A stretch of DNA of 64,000 nt, taken from the NCBI GenBank assembly GCA_033557465.1, contig CM066033.1:1247331523-1247395522 (forward strand), read 5' to 3'. This DNA comes from Ichthyophis bannanicus (Eukaryota; Chordata; Amphibia; Gymnophiona; Ichthyophiidae). Positions 41,821 through 53,288 of this stretch are shown piece after piece. Numbering within the stretch: the stretch's first letter is position 1; each line of letters starts with the position of its first letter. Below the pieces are notes generated by a model, which made no database searches, was not told the origin of the DNA, and was given only the letters and a program-made list of their open reading frames with translations. A program made the position numbers and the translations under genes.

Positions 41821-42775
41821 AGATTCTTTTTAACATCTTTGTTAGTGATATAGCAGAAGGGCTGTGGGGTAAGGTTTGCCTTTTTTGCGGATGATAACAA
41901 AATCTGCAATAGAGTAGACACCCAGGAAGGTGTAGATTACATGAGGAGGGATCTAGCTAAGCTTGAAGAATGGTTTAGAATCTGGCAGCTGGGATTTAAT
42001 GTTAAAAAATGTAAGGTCATGCATTTGGGCTGCAGCAATCCAAGGGAGCAATATAGCATGGGGGTGAAGTACTTTTGTCCACTAAAGAAGAGCGGGACCT
42101 GGGCGGGGTTGTGTCTGATGATCTTAAAGTAGCTAAACAGGTAGAAAAGGCGACAGGAAAAAGCTAGCAGGATGCTTGGGTGCATATGGAGAGGAATGGC
42201 TAGCAGAAAAAAGGAGGTGATAGTGCCTCTGTATAAGTCTTTGGTGCGACCTCATTTGGAGTATAGTGTGCAATTCGTGAGACCGCACCTTCAAAAGGGT
42301 TTGAACAGGATGGAGTCGGTGTAGAGAGTATCTACTAAAATGGTTAGTGGTCTTCATTATAAAGCATATGAGAACAGACTTAAGGATCTTAATATGTACA
42401 CCTTAGAGGAAAGGCGGGATAGAGGTGATATGATTGAGATGTTTAAATACCTCCGTGGCATAAATGTTCAGGGGGAGAGCCTCTTTCAATTGAAAGCAAG
42501 TTCTGCTACGAGGGGACATGGGATGAGGGTGAAGGGGGATAGATTCAGGAGTGATTTGCGGAAATATTTCTTTACGGAAAGAGTGGTGGATCCGTGGAAT
42601 AGTCTGTCAGTGGAGGTGGTAGAAATGAGGACAGTAACTGAATTCAAAAAAGCATGGGACAAACACAGAGGATCTCTAAAGGAAAAAAGGGGACTGTTTT
42701 AGGTGTTGATATGGAAGTACAGACTAGATAGGCCATGTGGTCTTTTTCTGTCGTCATATTGTATAGAGAAAAAAA
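41821..42775 (+). mobile_element. CR1-like LINE, family B, 5'-truncated
   Basis: It starts in the reverse transcriptase (FNIFVSD-like, then FADDNKICNRVDTQE around 41,880-41,930) and runs to a 3' end with 'aggccatgtggtctttttctg'. The frame breaks near 42,065 and 42,150. The frame 42,340-42,702 is intact (RGDMIEMFKYLRG, TRGHGMRV, FFTERVVDPWNSL). Family B differs from A in the C-terminal wording and in the tail. Confidence 0.88.
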
Positions 42776-43394
42776 AATTGCATGTAGAGACTCTCAAATG
42801 TCTAATGATTATAAAGTACAATTTTGAGTTGAGTTGCCCAGAATTTTTTAATTATCTTAGTGGAAATATTGCTATTTTGAAGAAAATTCACTCTGTAGAG
42901 TAGTACAAGTAGGCCTGATTGGCACATTTGTAAGTAAATTTATAAATTTAGCCTACTGATTAAAATTTTGGGTTAAAATTAAAATTCTATTTATAAACAT
43001 ATTTTTTATCTTCCTTAACTTTGATCCTCCCGACTTGATTGAGTGTCCCGTATTTGAACTTAGAAAAGATGGGCAGGTTACCTCAATGTCTCTGCTGACT
43101 TGTCATTCTGTCTCCGCTCCAGGTCTGCTGGCTGCTTCCTCCTAATGTGACAGTAATAGAGAAGTTGTGTGCCTGTATGCAGCAAGCAAATTGCATGCAC
43201 GTGGGATGGACACACAAATTCTGCATTAAACTGGCAGGCACATGTGCATAGGCATCTGCATTAGCAGTGCCTAGGTCCTGCATACAAAGATGAACTGGTA
43301 CGCATGTGCTGGAATTCTACGTGGAGCATATTTTCTGCACCAAAGTTTTGAAGAGCGATATTGTTCTGAGCAGTACTCCGAGCAGAATGGTTGC
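42776..43394. other. No feature recognised
   Basis: AT-rich sequence without motif. A short palindromic region with 'tgcatgcac' occurs near 43,193. Confidence 0.45.
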
Positions 43395-43583
43395 TGTCAT
43401 AGAAACATATAAACAAGATGGCAGAAAAAGACCACATGGCCTATCTAGTCTGCCCTTCCATATCCACTACAATAGTTTCCTTTTTACCTTTAGAGATCCT
43501 CTGTGTTTGTCCTATGCTTTTTTGAACTCAGATACTATCCTCGTGTCCACCACCTCCACTGGGAGACTATTCCAACAGCAGTG
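43395..43583 (-). mobile_element. CR1 family B 3' end, minus strand
   Basis: 'gcagaaaaagaccacatggcc' and 'tctagtctgcccttccatatc' are the reversed 3' end. The coding part on the minus strand (43,490-43,583) gives NSLPVEVVDTRIVSEFKKA-like wording. It ends where the matching text would continue at the piece from 49,885 on, so both may once have been one copy. Confidence 0.8.
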
Positions 43584-44020
43584 AAACCCTGATATTCTTG
43601 GATACATGACAGCATTTAAAACATAATGCAGCAAACACCCGCCTCTCACCAGAGAGAGAGCAGAAGGAGAGAACGCACAATACTGTTTATACCATTATAC
43701 CATTCTATATAAATTGCAAACAAGCTTGAACCAGTTCAAAAGGTCACACAAAAGTCAGCATTATGTAGTTGCAGTAGGGGTCGCTGTTGTCCACAGGTGT
43801 GCTGCATCAGATCTGAAATAACTTCTTATCAGAATGTCCTTCACTCGCTCCACCAATTCAGTTGCCTGAAATTCTACAAGTACAAACAAAAGAATACTAT
43901 TTCCCTTCCCCCTTCTTCCTCTTGGATTGTGTTCTGGGATTGCTGCTCGCACACAACAGCTAATCCTGCTTCTAAAACAATTGTTAAAAGTCAAACAAAT
44001 GGGAGGCAGAAAATATAAAT
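43584..44020. other. No feature recognised
   Basis: No motif. It lies between a CR1 fragment and E3. Confidence 0.4.
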
Positions 44021-44221
44021 TTAGGGGTATGTTTACTAAACTGCATTAGTGCAATTCGCGTTAGGAGCCGCGGTAGTAACAAAAACCCCAAATAAGGACA
44101 TGGGCGGTACATCGTCACCACTAACGCGCGTTAAAAAAATTAACGAGCGTTACCGGGTGCCGTGGCGCGTCACTGCGCGTTAAACGTAAGAAGACGTACA
44201 GATATAAAGCACTGAAACAGA

Positions 44222-44290
44222 GCTGTAGCACAATGGTTACGGTACTGACCGCTGTTACAGGCAGCATGGGTTCGAGTCCCCAGTGTGCCT
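44222..44290 (+). promoter_or_regulatory. tRNA-like Pol III promoter module, left end of E3 (best match)
   Basis: A box TAGCACAATGG at 44,226-44,236 and a perfect B box GGTTCGAGTCC at 44,269-44,279, 32 bp apart. The middle can form an anticodon-like arm (gaccgctgttacaggc). The acceptor arm does not pair well, so it is not called a tRNA gene. It is the cleanest of the modules in this element family. Confidence 0.7.
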
Positions 44291-44698
44291 AACGCAGAAG
44301 GCTGTCCCAGGCATCACCCTGTACATTACAGAGGGAAAGAGGAGGCATGTTTTTTGTTACGCTGAGTATTGGTGTCAGAAAAACACCCTCGGAGTGTGCC
44401 TAGCCACGTACATTGGTGCGTGCAAGGTTGCGTGCATTGGTACGTGCGTAGCCCCGTGCGTAGCTGCGCGCGTACAATTGTGCGTGGGTACGTGTGATTT
44501 TACCAGTGTGGGCATCTTATTTTACAGACTCTGTAGGGTGTCTTGCACCCATGCATTATGCTAGCAGATGTACGTGTGATGGCCTATGGTTTATCAGAGC
44601 CTGTGAGCAGGTGCTGGGGTTTCACAGGGTTGGATTGTGCCAGTCAAACCCATGATGCACTGCACATGCAAATCAGCTGTCCACAGATACACACCATG

Positions 44699-44790
44699 GG
44701 GAATGCACCCCCACAGCACCTCGGCCTGGTAGGGGGAACTGACCATGTGCACCCACAAAGCACCTCGGCCTGGTAGGGGGTACTGACCGT
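44699..44790 (+). repeat. Tandem duplication of about 46 bp in E3
   Basis: 'agcacctcggcctggtaggg' with 'actgacc.tgtg' occurs twice in a row (about 44,716-44,756 and 44,760-44,793). E1 and E2 have it once. Confidence 0.75.
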
Positions 44791-46153
44791 GTGTTGTACT
44801 GGCACAGAGTAGCTACACACCGTCACATTGTGCGGGTACTGTGCTCACCCTGAGGGTGCAGTGAGGCGCCCAGCACCAGGTCCACAGCACCATCCATGGC
44901 TGAAAGAGGCCATGGCGCAGGTCCAAAGCAGTGTTACTGTGTGAGATAGGTAGGTTCTGCAGGACCACCTTGGACATCTCTGTCTGTTTCAGTCAGGTGT
45001 AGCCCCCATGCACCATCCCCCCCAGGGCCGAGGGTGGCAAGCAGGGTCTCCCATCAAAAGATCCACAGTCTACCTCCCTGCAAAGGTGTCAGTAGAGGGG
45101 AACATTAACCCTAGTCCTGCCGAGGAACAAACACCCCACAGGGCAGTCAATGCAGCTCTGTACACAGCCATAACACAATAGCAGACAGACATTAGGCCTG
45201 GATATGGTATGCTGCACCCCACCACTATCTGATATTCCCCTGGTGCAAGCCATCAGCCACTGCACCCTGCAAGCCACTCCATCACAACACCTACCAGCTG
45301 CAAACAGTCTGCTAGTGCCCAGTGGAGATGCCTGCACCCAGAACTGGGATGTCAGCATACACAGCAAGCAGATGCATCAGTGACTGGGCCCCAAAAGGAA
45401 ACCCATATTTATCACATGAGAGAAATACTAGATAGCACTATGGGAGTGCCTAGCCATGCTGTGGTCACTGCACAGTCAGGGTGAGAGTGATCTCTCAGCA
45501 GGATATACTGAGGTCACCCTGTCTGTGTAGGTGGTGGCCGGGCACTACAATGTGCCTGTCACTGCCCTATGCCCTGTGCAGATGCAACCTGGCCAGGCCA
45601 CCCTGTCCGGCCTATACCCATGGTACCTTGCTCCTCATTATGCACATTGGCAGCCCAATACTGGCAACATTGCTGGCAGTGTGGGCTGTGGAAGGTGTTT
45701 GCAGCCACCACACACTGGATAGACAGACAGCCACCCCCACACCTATGCCAGCATTGTGCTACTATAGAGGTGGTCAGCAGCCATACCCACCACACCAGTC
45801 ATGGGCATAGTACAGGCATGGATATGGTACACAAGGCTATTGGGGGGTCACTCCCCAGGGTGGTGAACACTGTCAGAGACCAGACCTGCAGCAAACACCG
45901 CAGACATCAGAATGATTGTTATGGTGGAGCTCAATGAGCAAACTGTGCTTAACATAGGAATTGATATCTGCCAGTTCTCATAGGGAACGTTTGATAGCTG
46001 TGTACCATATACCCAGGTGTAGGGTGGCATTGCTAAGGTATGCAACTGCTAGTATTGGGAGATACAGGCAGGGCCCAATGTCTTGCCTCCAGGAGGCATT
46101 GGCCAATGGGGCCTGTGGTTGTGTGTGTGGCCCTGTTGGCTCCTGCTTTACGG

Positions 46154-46346
46154 CAGAGTTCCCCAACTCCAGTCCTGGTGTTCCAAACATGGTTCAGGTT
46201 TTCATGCTGTCCCTCATAAATATGCATGAGCTACATCTGCATACCATGGGGGTGGTGCATAGCTATGCAGCACAGGCATCTTTATTAGAGGCAGCATGAA
46301 GCCGGAATGGTGTGGGGCCCTCCAGGACTGCATTTGCAGGACTCTG
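46154..46346. mobile_element. hAT-type MITE inside E3
   Basis: Ends CAGAGTTCCCC and GCAGGACTCTG, flanks CTTTACGG (46,146-46,153) and CTTTAGGT (46,347-46,354), a decayed 8-bp duplication (6 of 8). Same position as in E1 and E2. Confidence 0.82.
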
Positions 46347-46479
46347 CTTTAGGTAATGTGCCTGTTTCTGGTGTCTGTGTTTGGTGTGGTAAAATATAGG
46401 CCATGCGTATGTTCTCTGCAATAAAGGAGTGTCTTTACTATCACTGTTTAGTGGTGGGTAAAACTATGGGGACTGGGTT

Positions 46480-46560
46480 GGCAGGAGCCCCAGCTGGGAT
46501 TTAAACCTGTGACCCTCTGGTCTTACAGGCACTGGCTGTGTCTATTGCACCACACTGTGG
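46480..46560 (-). promoter_or_regulatory. tRNA-like module near the right end of E3, minus strand
   Basis: On the minus strand A box TGGTGCAATAG at 46,542-46,552 and B-box-like GGTTTAAATCC at 46,497-46,507. This is the copy in which both boxes are still legible. It faces inward. Confidence 0.62.
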
Positions 46561-47362
46561 CCACAGAGACAGTGCAGTCCCTGGAGTTAGTTAAACCGGC
46601 CTGATGAGTCAGAAACCCTGCTCTGCAACAGGTTTACTGTGGCCTCATTTACCTTGTATGGCGGCAAAGGTGCACATAAACCTCAGAACAGATCGCAAAA
46701 AAGGGGCACACACCCATAACCAAGCTGGGCAACAATGATATCATTGGGAAACATTACACAACACTCCCAGGACAGCTCCATTACAATGAAATGATCTTTG
46801 AAAGGGTCTGCGGAGCGTAGACCCTTCCACACATCATTTCATTTTCTTTTGGTGCTTTCCAGGGAGTGTTGTTCCTTGTTGCCCATTGCTATCACTGTTG
46901 CCCAGCTGAATTATGCTTTTTAAAATGTTTCTTGTGGTCATTTTTAATGTTTTATGTGAAATTTTGTTCTGTGCACATGTATCACACTGCTCACGTTTTG
47001 TGGGTTTCCCCGGTTTTGCTGTACATTGCTGACGGAAATAGTTTCTCTTCCCTTTAAATGCCTTTAACGACAGGTTTTCATTCGCGTTGGAATTGAGCTC
47101 TGAAATTCAGCGCGTTAGTATGAGGGGAGCCTTTCCCCGCCCACTCTCCGCCCATTGACCCCTTCTCTCCGCCCACTCTCCACCTTCTGCGCTGTTTTAA
47201 CACGCCGCGGAGCTTTACGATCGTTAACTACGGTTAACGCGCGTAGTATGACGTTAACGGTCGTTAGCGCGTCGGTACGCGTGTTATACGGCACTTACGG
47301 TCGTTAACGTCGTATAAAGCGTGTTAGTCACATTTAACGCACTTTAGTAAACATCCCCCTTA

Positions 47363-48799
47363 GATTATTAACCAATGTCCCAGTCCCACTATCTTAATTG
47401 GTGTAGTTTTGAATGGATATATGTGCTCATTCTAAACAGCAACTAAAGACAGAACTCCTGGAACTGAAATTTCATCAGTCATCAGTGCAGAGCTAACACA
47501 CACACAGTAATTTACCTTGAATCTTACAGTTCGGGGAAGCAGACATTTAAAACTGATACTTTTTTCATGAAAAGACTGGTGGACATCTAGAATGCAAACA
47601 CTTCCCTTTTTAAGTTATTTCAGAGCAAATCACTGAGAGTTACAGCTAACCTCAACCTCCATGAGGTGCTTGCCATAATATATAAAATCCCTGTTTAACC
47701 TTTAATTTTGCTTAATAGCATATACAATCAGAACAAAATCCAAACATGATTAACTTCTTATTCACTCAGGATTTAAATCATTCCCAAGTTGCAATCTGCT
47801 CCGAATACCACATTATCCTGCAGGGATCTTAACCTCTACTTTGAAGGTCAAAATAAAAAAAATGGAACAGTTTTCTTCTGTTGTACCAGTAGCAAAGAAT
47901 TCTAAGCAGTACAATTTCAGAGATCATAAAATCTAATTAAGAAAGCGTTGATTGCGTGACTGTTATACTAAACCAGGCACTTCCAGAAGGGAAATGGAGA
48001 AGGGAAACGGCTGTACTGGTAATTTTTGCTTCATAAGCAAAGTAACTTTTGAATCACACTCTGCAGGTATCATAGCTGTTATTGTTCCTCTATTACCAAT
48101 TTTGTTTCCAGAATATATATTACCACAAAACAATAATCATATATTAAAGCATGGAAGATCTTCCCATTCATTCACAACAATTATAACTATCACACATAGA
48201 ACAGAATCAGGTCCCTAAGTTTTCTAAACAGTTTTTTCTTTCTCTCAGCGTCATTTCCATACCTAGAAAGCTAGCAAGCTAATTACAAAGGAAAAAATTC
48301 TTCACCGAAAGAGTTCTGAACTTCATCTCCTGTCACACTGAATAAATCCTTTATTTAAACAAACAAGAAAGACTGCTCAATCGAGAGTTTCCTCTAGGTA
48401 ATGCGTCCATTACCAGAAGAAAATCCCCCAGCAGTCCCCCTCCCTCTTTCTAGCTGAAAACAGGCAACCATCTTATCCTAGACAATTAGCTATCTTTCAT
48501 CAGGCGACATATAGGAGCAATTATTCATTAAACACAGCCAGGCACTGGCCAGGTTTCTGACAATGTTCAAAGAACAAACCTCAAAGTTCAGAACTCCATA
48601 ATTACAATTGATGTGTATCTTGTTTACATTGTTATGTAACTAGACTGATTCTTTTCAATTGATCTAATTGTCGCCCTCTCTGGTCTGTGAGCATCCCAGA
48701 TAAGGAGATTTCTTCCATTGTTCTAAAACAAAAAAAAAGAAAACAATCTTTTATTCTCCTTCACTGTCCCTCAGCCTATAATCAGTAAACCTGGTGTTT
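47363..48799. other. No gene recognised; may include retroviral internal sequence
   Basis: AT-rich. The minus strand just left of the gag-like start could be internal retroviral sequence, but I see no gag, protease or polymerase motif. A plus frame at 47,952-48,218 has no motif. Confidence 0.4.
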
Positions 48800-48952
48800 T
48801 CACTGTGTGGGGGTGAAAATAGACAAAACTTTCTCTATTTCCTTTCCTAATAAGGGATTATCTCTCATCATCCGTTCGACCGGAGTCACTGGGGAAACTT
48901 GATTTACCATTATGTCCTGATTGCCATCTTTCTCTCTCCTAAACAGAGACAT
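48800..48952 (-). pseudogene. Possible gag N-terminal fragment, minus strand
   Basis: An ATG-started frame of 50 codons lies about 270 bp downstream of the primer binding site on the minus strand, where a gag start is expected. It has a basic start (FRREKDG) and a short VTPVERMMRDNPLL stretch, then a stop. No nucleocapsid or capsid motif is present. Identification rests on position alone. Confidence 0.35.
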
Positions 48953-49219
48953 GATTCATTCAGTCCCAGTTTAAAACAGCAAATTATTCTTACACTTTAT
49001 TCATATAACAACAACAAAAATTAAACAACACGTACCAAGCTTGGTTAAAAATACTTATACTCACGACGCCGTCATTACAGGCTGCCGTCATCCTAGGGAA
49101 TCCGTCACTCACTTCTTCTCCGGTCTATACTACGCACCGGGAACGTACTTCCCTCTTTCTTGAGGGGAATCCAAATCTTTAAATTTGTATCTTGGTCATA
49201 AAGACCCACCCGTACCCAA

Positions 49220-49237
49220 TCCCGGGTTTCGGCACAA
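49220..49237 (-). promoter_or_regulatory. tRNA-Phe-type primer binding site
   Basis: On the plus strand TCCCGGGTTTCGGCACAA equals the 3' end of tRNA-Phe (..TCCCGGGTTTCGGCACCA) with one mismatch. On the minus strand it lies 2 bp after the LTR end, the normal position for priming minus-strand DNA synthesis. Confidence 0.78.
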
Positions 49238-49239
49238 AT

Positions 49240-49884
49240 TGTAAGGCCCTGTTACTTACAAGAGACCGATTACTAATTATCACTAATTTCCTGTATAGTC
49301 CAGATCCAAAAAGTCAGTACAGGTGCAATCAGAATCTCTGTTTATTAGATAACTGATGGACAAATACAGGCAAGGGAGAGGAGAATTTCTGTCAGTCATC
49401 AGACCTCAGAATCCCTCCTCCCACTGAGTACAATAGTCGTGTTACATATATACGTTTTTTGCTTCCGTGTATGCAGTCTCCACATTCATCCTTCTGTGAG
49501 CCCTCTCTGTGTCTTTTTTCCCCCCTCCCTTCGTTTCCTGCTGCTGACCTCTCTGACCCCTCTGTTCCTGTTTTGATACCCACTCAAGTTCCCTTTCGTT
49601 TGCTCTTACTCCATACCCATCAACTATCAACTGTCTTTTTCTCCAGGGCTGATGTATTGCTCAGCATATACTTTGTTCATGTTTGCTTGTGGTTTCCTGT
49701 GTTCATGCTTGCATGATTCCTGGGCCCTCCAGCTCAGCAACATGCAGTGCAAAGATTTATATGATTTCATGCTGGCCTGTCTTTCCTTGCCCACTGTAAT
49801 AACAGACTGGTTGATGCATATTTTTATTAGAGCAGAATAAAGGCCATTGAGTGATTATGAACCAGGAACATTATAATCCCTACA
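49240..49884 (-). mobile_element. Retroviral-type 5' LTR, minus strand
   Basis: On the minus strand it begins TGTAGGG and ends CCTTACA (TG..CA, inverted TGTA/TACA ends) and is 645 bp. A TATATA-like box (about 49,447-49,453) and AATAAA (49,341-49,346) follow in the order expected for U3, R and U5. It is followed by the primer binding site. It interrupts a CR1 family B copy at 49,885. No second LTR was found, so the provirus is truncated. Confidence 0.75.
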
Positions 49885-50610
49885 GTCCCCTCGTAGCAGA
49901 GCTTGTCTTCAATTGAAATAGACCCTCCTATGCATTTATGTTAAAGAGGTATTTAAATGTCTCTATCATATCGCCCCTATCCCCCCTTTCCTCTAACGTA
50001 TACATATAAGATCTTTAAGTCTGTCCTCATATATTTCATAACGAAGATCACTAACCATTTTAGTAGCCACCCTCTGCACCGACTCCAACCACCTGCCTAT
50101 ATCTTTCTGAAGGTGCGGTCTCCAGAATTGCACACAATACTCCAAATGAGGTCGCACCAGAGATTTATACAGAGGCACTATCACCTTCTTTTTTCTGCTG
50201 GCCATTCCTCTCCCTATGCACCCAAGCATCCTTCTGACTTTTGCAGTCGCCTTGTGTACCTGTTTAGCTACTTTAAGATCATTATACACAATCACGTTCA
50301 GGTCCCGCTCTTCTTTGGTGGACAGAAGTACCTCACCCCTATACTGTACAGTTCCTTTGGGTTTTTGCAGCCCTAATGCACGACCTTGCATTTCTTAACA
50401 TTAAATTTCAGCTGCCATATTCTAGACCATTCTTCAAGTTTAGCTAGATCCCTCCTCATATTGTCGACTCCTTCCTGTGTGTCTACTCTATTGCAGATTT
50501 TGGTATCGTCTGCAAACAAGCAAACTTTACCCGACACTCCTTCCACAATATCACTAATAAAGATGTTAAACAGAATTGGACCAGGACAGATCCCTGCAGC
50601 ACACCACATA
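49885..50610 (-). mobile_element. CR1 family B fragment, minus strand
   Basis: On the minus strand: FNIFISDIVEG, LFADDTKICNRVDTQEG (catalytic ADD), LAKLEEWSRIWQLKFN, then [19 protein letters not shown] and YEIYEDRLKDL. Frames at 50,609-50,373 and 50,391-49,993 overlap with one shift. It is cut on the left by the LTR. Confidence 0.88.
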
Positions 50611-51160
50611 CAATTCCATCATCTGCACATACGTTCTTTCCAGCATGATTCCCCTTTTCCCATTCCCATTTTAGAACTTATTTCTGCAAAGCCCAGAAAC
50701 TGCTATGGGTTCGGGGGGGGGGGGGCGGTTTGTCTGCTCATGAAACATATATAAATTCCTCCTCAACACCGAGCACAGATCCTTTACATCGCCTTCAAGT
50801 GCCTGTTAAAGTTTTAGCATTAAGTTCAGTTTTTGCTCTTCTGCGCACTTCTCTGCATCTGAACTGAATGGCTAATGGCTTGATTATCATGTAATCTGAG
50901 TGGATTTACATGGGCTGTGCGTTATCATTGGCGCTGGCATCTGCACAATGATTACATTTGCTCCTATCCCTTTACAGCATTGCAGCGCGACTTCTATACA
51001 TAAAAAATATGCACAGATATAATGCTACTTATGTATTGACTGTGCGCTAACTGTGCATTGGCCCCAAAGAATAAGAAATATGGCCGTGGTCCCTGCCAGG
51101 TATTCTGACCCATAAATCACTGTTCTCTGCAGCATTCAGCACCATGAGTGCACGCTGAAG
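50611..51160. other. No feature recognised; G run
   Basis: A G run near 50,715-50,726. No coding motif or repeat recognised. Confidence 0.45.
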
Positions 51161-51164
51161 GACA

Positions 51165-51198
51165 GCACCCAAGGAGCAGATCATGCTCCTTGGGTGTG
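51165..51198. repeat. Perfect short hairpin upstream of the L2 fragment
   Basis: gcacccaaggagca and tgctccttgggtg(t)gc pair around a 5-base loop. It sits just upstream of the L2 coding text. Confidence 0.8.
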
Positions 51199-51199
51199 C

Positions 51200-53288
51200 G
51201 CCTTGGAGTGGCTCCAGTGACGAAGGTATCTCTTCATCCCATGTTTCCGGTTCCTCAGTCTTGAGTCTTTCAGCCACTGTTCTTCAATGCATATCAGTGG
51301 GTAAATGCTCTCCATTCTTAGTCCTCTTAGCTCTGAGTGCCCTCTGTTTCACTCTTTTCTGTACCATGTCACTGATTCCTGTTCACTGGGGATGGCGCCC
51401 CCTGCTTCTTGCTCCCCCATTCTGGGTTACCTCACCAGCATCACAACCAATCTACTCCCATGTCCCCTTGACTCCCCCTCATCCTGCCCTCAGATGTCTG
51501 CTTTGTCTCAGTTCCTTCTCCATCTGGCACTTATTAATTGCAGGTCTCTCCGATCAAAAGCACCTCTTGTCCAGGATTGTATGGCACAGAATTCCTTGGA
51601 TGTCTTATTCCTCACCAAGACCTAGCTGTGGGAGGGTGAAGATCACCTGCTTAATTGGTGTCTCCCTCTGGGCTTCTCTGCATTTTCTACCTCCCGTTCC
51701 GGGTGGAGTGGTGGGGGCGTCGCTATCCTCCACTGCTCCACCCTTCCTATACGTGAAATTCATTCTTTGGCGCTCCACTATCAGAATCTTTCCTGCTCTT
51801 GCTAGATTCGTCCCCTCCTTTTCATTTTCTTATCCTCTATGCTTCTCCTTCTCTTCACCCCCACCTATGGGATTCCTTACTGCTCACCCTTTCTGAGATC
51901 TCCCTCTCCTACCCTCATGTTCTCATTCTGGGGGACTTTAACCTTTGACTCCCCAACTAAATCCAGAGACAGATCTTTCCTTGTTCTCCTTAATGATCTT
52001 TCCTTTTCTCAACATACTCGCTGCCCCACTCATGTCGCTGGGCATTGCCTTGATCTGCTCATCACACCCTCCGCTTCTCCTTTTACCCCAACTGTTCTTT
52101 CCACTACTCCTCTCCGCTGGTCTGACCATTTCTGTGTCTTCTTCTCTCTACGGTCTCCTCTTCTTCCTCAATTCTCCAGCTCTTCTCTCACTTCTCTATC
52201 CCCCAGACTCAAGTGTTGGATTACACCACATACACTCCAGTAGTTTCCCCTTGAGATGCCATTTTCCTGACCAATTTTGCCTCTCTGTGCTCGGATCTCT
52301 AGGGCCAGTCCTGGAATACCATCCTGACTTCTGCTCTTAACAAGCTTGCCCCCCTTCGCCCAGCACCAGCCTCACACATTCATGTTCACCATCCCTGGTA
52401 TCGTCCCATCTTTTGCTGAGCTTTTTTCTGTACTTCGCTCTCTCTCTGCTCCACATATCACCCCTTACTCCTCCCGTCTTTCTGTCCCTACCAGTCTAGC
52501 TGCCATCTTCTCCAACAAGGTCTTCTCATTATGTTCTTCATTTCCAGGATGTCCTCTCTCTCTTTCTCCCAACCCTGCCTCTTCTTTCACCTCCTCTCAA
52601 TTGCTGCCTGTATCTACCTTCTCCTTGACTCATACTTGATCCTCTTTCCCCCCCAACAACTGCTGCTGAGTTGTCTAAGGCCCTTTCCTCTTCCTGAATG
52701 ACTACTTGTCTCTAGATCCCATACCTTCTCACTGATTATCAGAGCCCACTCATGCCCTTCTACCTCTTATCCTCTGCATATTTAACTCCAGCCTCTCCTC
52801 CGGTTCCTTCTCTGCTCCTTGGCAGCACGCCTTGATTCACCCCATTCTGAAGAAACCCTCACTTGATTCTTCTGCGCTTGCCCACTGGTGCACCATTTCT
52901 AACCTCCCCTTCCTATCAAAAGTCCTGCAGAAACTGATCCATACTCAACTATCTGTACATCTTGACATTATACATGCTCCCTACGCCCCCACCCCCTCTG
53001 CTTCAGAACAGGACATAACACTGAAACTATCCTTCTCTCCTTCCTGAATTAATTGCACGCTGCACATGACCATGGTGATTTCTCCCTAGATCTCTCCTCA
53101 GCTTTCAACTCGGTTGACCATGGCGCACTGCTCTCTCGTCTCCATGACTTTGGGATTCGAGGAACTGTCCTGTCCTGGTTTTGCTCTTTCCTTACTGCAC
53201 ATTCTTTCTCTGTCTTCTCTGGCTCCTCTGCTTCCCCCTGTCACCTTTATTACCTGTGGTGTCCTCCAGGGTTCCATTCTGGCCCCTA
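51200..53288 (+). pseudogene. L2-like LINE ORF2: endonuclease and start of reverse transcriptase
   Basis: In shifting frames: LINCRSLRSKAPLVQD (about 51,533-51,580), LDVLFLTKT (catalytic E replaced by K), SGGGVAIL (51,707), CLDLLITPSASP (52,048), then in the RT region FSLDLSSAFNSVDHGALLSRLHDFGIRG (53,080-53,165) and GVLQGSILAP (53,262-53,290). These are the L2-clade endonuclease and RT boxes in order. Numerous frame changes and stops; the segment between about 52,250 and 53,050 is poorly conserved. Confidence 0.82.

Larger units (their letters stand above)
44024..47359. mobile_element. Large non-coding TIR element, copy E3 (diverged subtype)
   Basis: Starts GGGGTATGTTTACTAAA and ends TTTAGTAAACATCCCCC, flanked by TTA (44,021-44,023 and 47,360-47,362). 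The interior from about 44,640 to 47,060 is collinear with E1 and E2. The left part differs: one tRNA-like module and no palindrome, with CpG-rich 'gtgcgtg' repeats (44,405-44,495) where the palindrome centre would be. The subterminal repeats are GTTAACG-type (gttaacgcgcgtag and others, 47,220-47,335) instead of ATCGCGCGAT. No transposase is visible. Confidence 0.85.

Noticed and set aside
44222..44290. A genuine tRNA gene
   Set aside because: Both promoter boxes are good, but acceptor and D arms do not pair convincingly, and the sequence repeats in E1 and E2 as part of a mobile element.
47952..48218. 88-codon plus frame as a gene
   Set aside because: No motif, AT-rich context, and no supporting copy.
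51183..51896. 237-codon plus frame as a membrane protein
   Set aside because: Hydrophobicity comes from T/C-rich sequence; the L2 endonuclease boxes lie in other frames of the same stretch.
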